A stretch of DNA of 5,692 bases from Nostoc sp. CHAB 5715 (GTDB lineage Bacteria > Cyanobacteriota > Cyanobacteriia > Cyanobacteriales > Nostocaceae). Numbering within the stretch: position 1 is the stretch's first letter; each line of letters begins with the position of its first letter. The position numbers and the translations under genes are program-made. Location: contig NZ_JAIVFR010000469.1 of assembly GCF_020829685.1 (NCBI RefSeq), positions 1 through 5,692 of the forward strand, written 5' to 3'. Shown here one piece after another: positions 5,116-5,692 of the stretch. The notes beneath the pieces are model-generated. The model worked only from the letters and a program-made list of their open reading frames with translations. It was not told where the DNA came from and made no database searches.

Positions 5116-5157
5116 TTAACTAATAATGATATTAGTATCTAACAAAACTTTCGCAAG
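5116..5157 (-). pseudogene. Second PIN-like N-terminal signature (tentative)
   Basis: On the minus strand the frame reads LAKVLLDTNIIIS-stop, preceded directly by a stop codon. LLDTNI is the opening strand of PIN-domain toxins, with the first catalytic aspartate. It is in a different frame from the vapC remnant at 5172-5234 and overlaps a 7-bp hairpin (ACTAATA at 5119-5125 / TATTAGT at 5130-5136). With only 13 codons this may be chance, but the match is to the most characteristic stretch of the family. Confidence 0.25.
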
Positions 5158-5171
5158 TTATGTTTCTCATT

Positions 5172-5234
5172 TTAGGAATAGGACGTGCTGGCTCTCTTGA
5201 GAATATTGGTATCAAGTAAGTATTTCAAGCTCAT
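5172..5234 (-). pseudogene. Truncated VapC-type PIN toxin remnant
   Basis: Minus-strand ATG 5234-5232 overlaps the antitoxin stop codon as ATGA, the usual coupling in type II toxin-antitoxin operons. The frame reads MSLKYLLDTNIL, the classic start of a PIN-domain ribonuclease with the first active-site aspartate (D8) and the conserved asparagine, and then departs from the family (KRASTSYS) to a stop at 5174-5172. PIN toxins normally have 120 to 145 residues and further acidic active-site residues, none of which is present, so the toxin cannot be active. The relationship to the upstream antitoxin is by position and overlap. Short length limits certainty, but motif and context agree. Confidence 0.6.
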
Positions 5235-5455
5235 AGCTCAATTTCTCTTTCCACACTGCGATCTCGTAAGTCAGCGAAATCATCATCAGTAAAGATAATC
5301 CCCTCGCTTTGGATTACGCTTCTAAATTTTTGTAATCCCTCCCAAAAATGATCCCTTCTAGATTCCTCATTTTTTTTACGGAGAAACTCAAACAAATAGT
5401 CCCGTTCTTCTGTGGGTAAACTTTCAATAGAATTAATAATTTCTTGTAAATTCAT
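5231..5455 (-). CDS. Antitoxin-like protein (VapB-type partner of PIN toxin)
   Basis: The product has 74 residues from ATG 5455-5453. An adjacent ATG at 5458 would add one Met, but the AGGAGG lies 7 bases before the second ATG and only 4 before the first. The N-terminal half is helical (MNLQEIINSIESLPTEERDY), like the LPxxxxxxLxxFL helix pairs at the start of many small cyanobacterial antitoxins. The acidic-to-basic C-terminal end FADLRDRSVEREIEL matches the LRDxSxGREIxL type of ending that wraps the toxin in VapBC-like pairs, here with E70 in place of the usual G. Its stop overlaps the ATG of a PIN toxin remnant at 5234. Typically such proteins repress their own operon and neutralise the toxin. 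With the toxin broken this is an orphan antitoxin. Family assignment is by resemblance plus the adjacent PIN start. Confidence 0.7.
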   Translation of the reverse strand: MNLQEIINSIESLPTEERDYLFEFLRKKNEESRRDHFWEGLQKFRSVIQSEGIIFTDDDFADLRDRSVEREIEL

Positions 5456-5462
5456 CATATAA

Positions 5463-5468
5463 CCTCCT
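5463..5468 (-). promoter_or_regulatory. Ribosome binding site of antitoxin gene
   Basis: Minus-strand AGGAGG sits 7 bases before the ATG at 5455 and 4 before that at 5458. It is a full consensus Shine-Dalgarno, which argues that the antitoxin frame is a real gene even though the toxin is broken. Confidence 0.8.
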
Positions 5469-5560
5469 AATCAAGTAAACCCTACCTTTGCTAACTCTAT
5501 TTTAATCTCTAAATCCAAAGCCTCAGCCTCTTACATTTAGCCAATTTCCGCAAAAATTAT

Positions 5561-5594
5561 GATACAGGGCGCAGTGGCTCCCCAACCTTGTATC
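5561..5594. repeat. Imperfect hairpin before the tandem repeat
   Basis: GATACAGGG (5561-5569) pairs with CCTTGTATC (5586-5594) with a single G-U wobble around a 16-base loop. It sits in the gap between the antitoxin gene and the 21-bp repeats. No T-tract is seen. Its role is unknown. Confidence 0.35.
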
Positions 5595-5607
5595 TTAGAA
5601 ACAGATA

Positions 5608-5692
5608 CCTCGAAGTCGTGTTGAAGCACTTGAAAGTCGTGTTGAGGTACTTGAAAGTCGTTTTGAGGTACTTGAAAGTCGTTTTGAGGTAC
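5608..5692. repeat. 21-bp tandem repeat array, runs off the window
   Basis: Units begin at 5621 (TTGAAGCACTTGAAAGTCGTG), 5642 and 5663, with a partial unit at 5684-5692 and a decayed half-unit at 5608-5620. The units at 5642 and 5663 are identical; the one at 5621 differs at a few positions. There are no unique spacers, so this is not CRISPR. The period is seven codons. One + frame, open from 5599, reads RVEALESRVEVLESRFEV and so on: L-E-S-R-F/V-E-V/A, with hydrophobic residues at the spacing of a coiled-coil heptad. This frame has no start codon inside the window after the TAG at 5596. All six frames are open across the repeat, so coding is not proven. On the minus strand one frame reads VPQNDFQ repeats. 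Confidence 0.8.

Noticed and set aside
5561..5626. Short frame MIQGAVAPQPC and onward before the tandem repeat
   Set aside because: It is about 21 codons, has no ribosome binding site, overlaps a hairpin, and stops at the repeat.
5608..5692. CRISPR-like array at the right edge
   Set aside because: The units abut directly with a 21-bp period and there are no unique spacers.

Overview
The window reads as accessory DNA, probably plasmid or a decayed genomic island, from a filamentous cyanobacterium of the Nostoc/Anabaena type. The evidence is four exact HIP1 octamers (GCGATCGC at 40-47, 254-261, 3662-3669 and 4777-4784), an AT-rich base composition, a XisH/XisI pair, and sigma-factor and AAA+ fragments with a cyanobacterial look. 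The organism and the plasmid origin are inferences.

Left edge (1-523): two broken genes are joined head to tail. A piece of a group 1/2 sigma-70 factor (regions 2.3 to 3.0) runs into the C-terminal third of a Ycf46-like AAA+ ATPase. The join falls on a short stretch of shared sequence (about 134-145) and is out of frame. A strong inverted repeat (556-594), whose right arm contains a perfect TTGACA box, separates this wreckage from the next gene.

Centre (628-5010): all genes are on the + strand. They are a WGR-domain protein, a divergent DNA polymerase III sliding clamp (DnaN) with an unusual basic N-terminal tail of about 80 residues, the overlapping xisH-xisI pair, and a DnaX clamp-loader subunit cut short after its AAA+ core. 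The gaps between these transcription units are 200 to 320 bases and hold inverted repeats, so this is a cluster and not a tight operon. A second clamp, a second clamp-loader ATPase, a DNA-binding WGR protein with a candidate clamp-binding pentapeptide (QLSLL), and a PD-(D/E)XK-fold protein form a replication- or repair-flavoured set. Whether they act together is speculation.

Right edge (5011-5692): behind dnaX lie a 14-bp perfect palindrome and an imperfect inverted repeat. A minus-strand toxin-antitoxin remnant follows. The antitoxin-like gene is intact with a good ribosome binding site. The ATGA-overlapped PIN (VapC-type) toxin gene behind it stops after 20 codons, and a second PIN-like N-terminal signature lies further downstream. 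The window ends in a 21-bp tandem repeat that encodes a seven-residue coiled-coil-like unit in one forward frame.

The recurrent theme is decay and rearrangement: a gene fusion, possible -1 frameshifts at the ends of the WGR and dnaX genes, and a beheaded toxin. The clamp and the XisH/XisI genes look intact.
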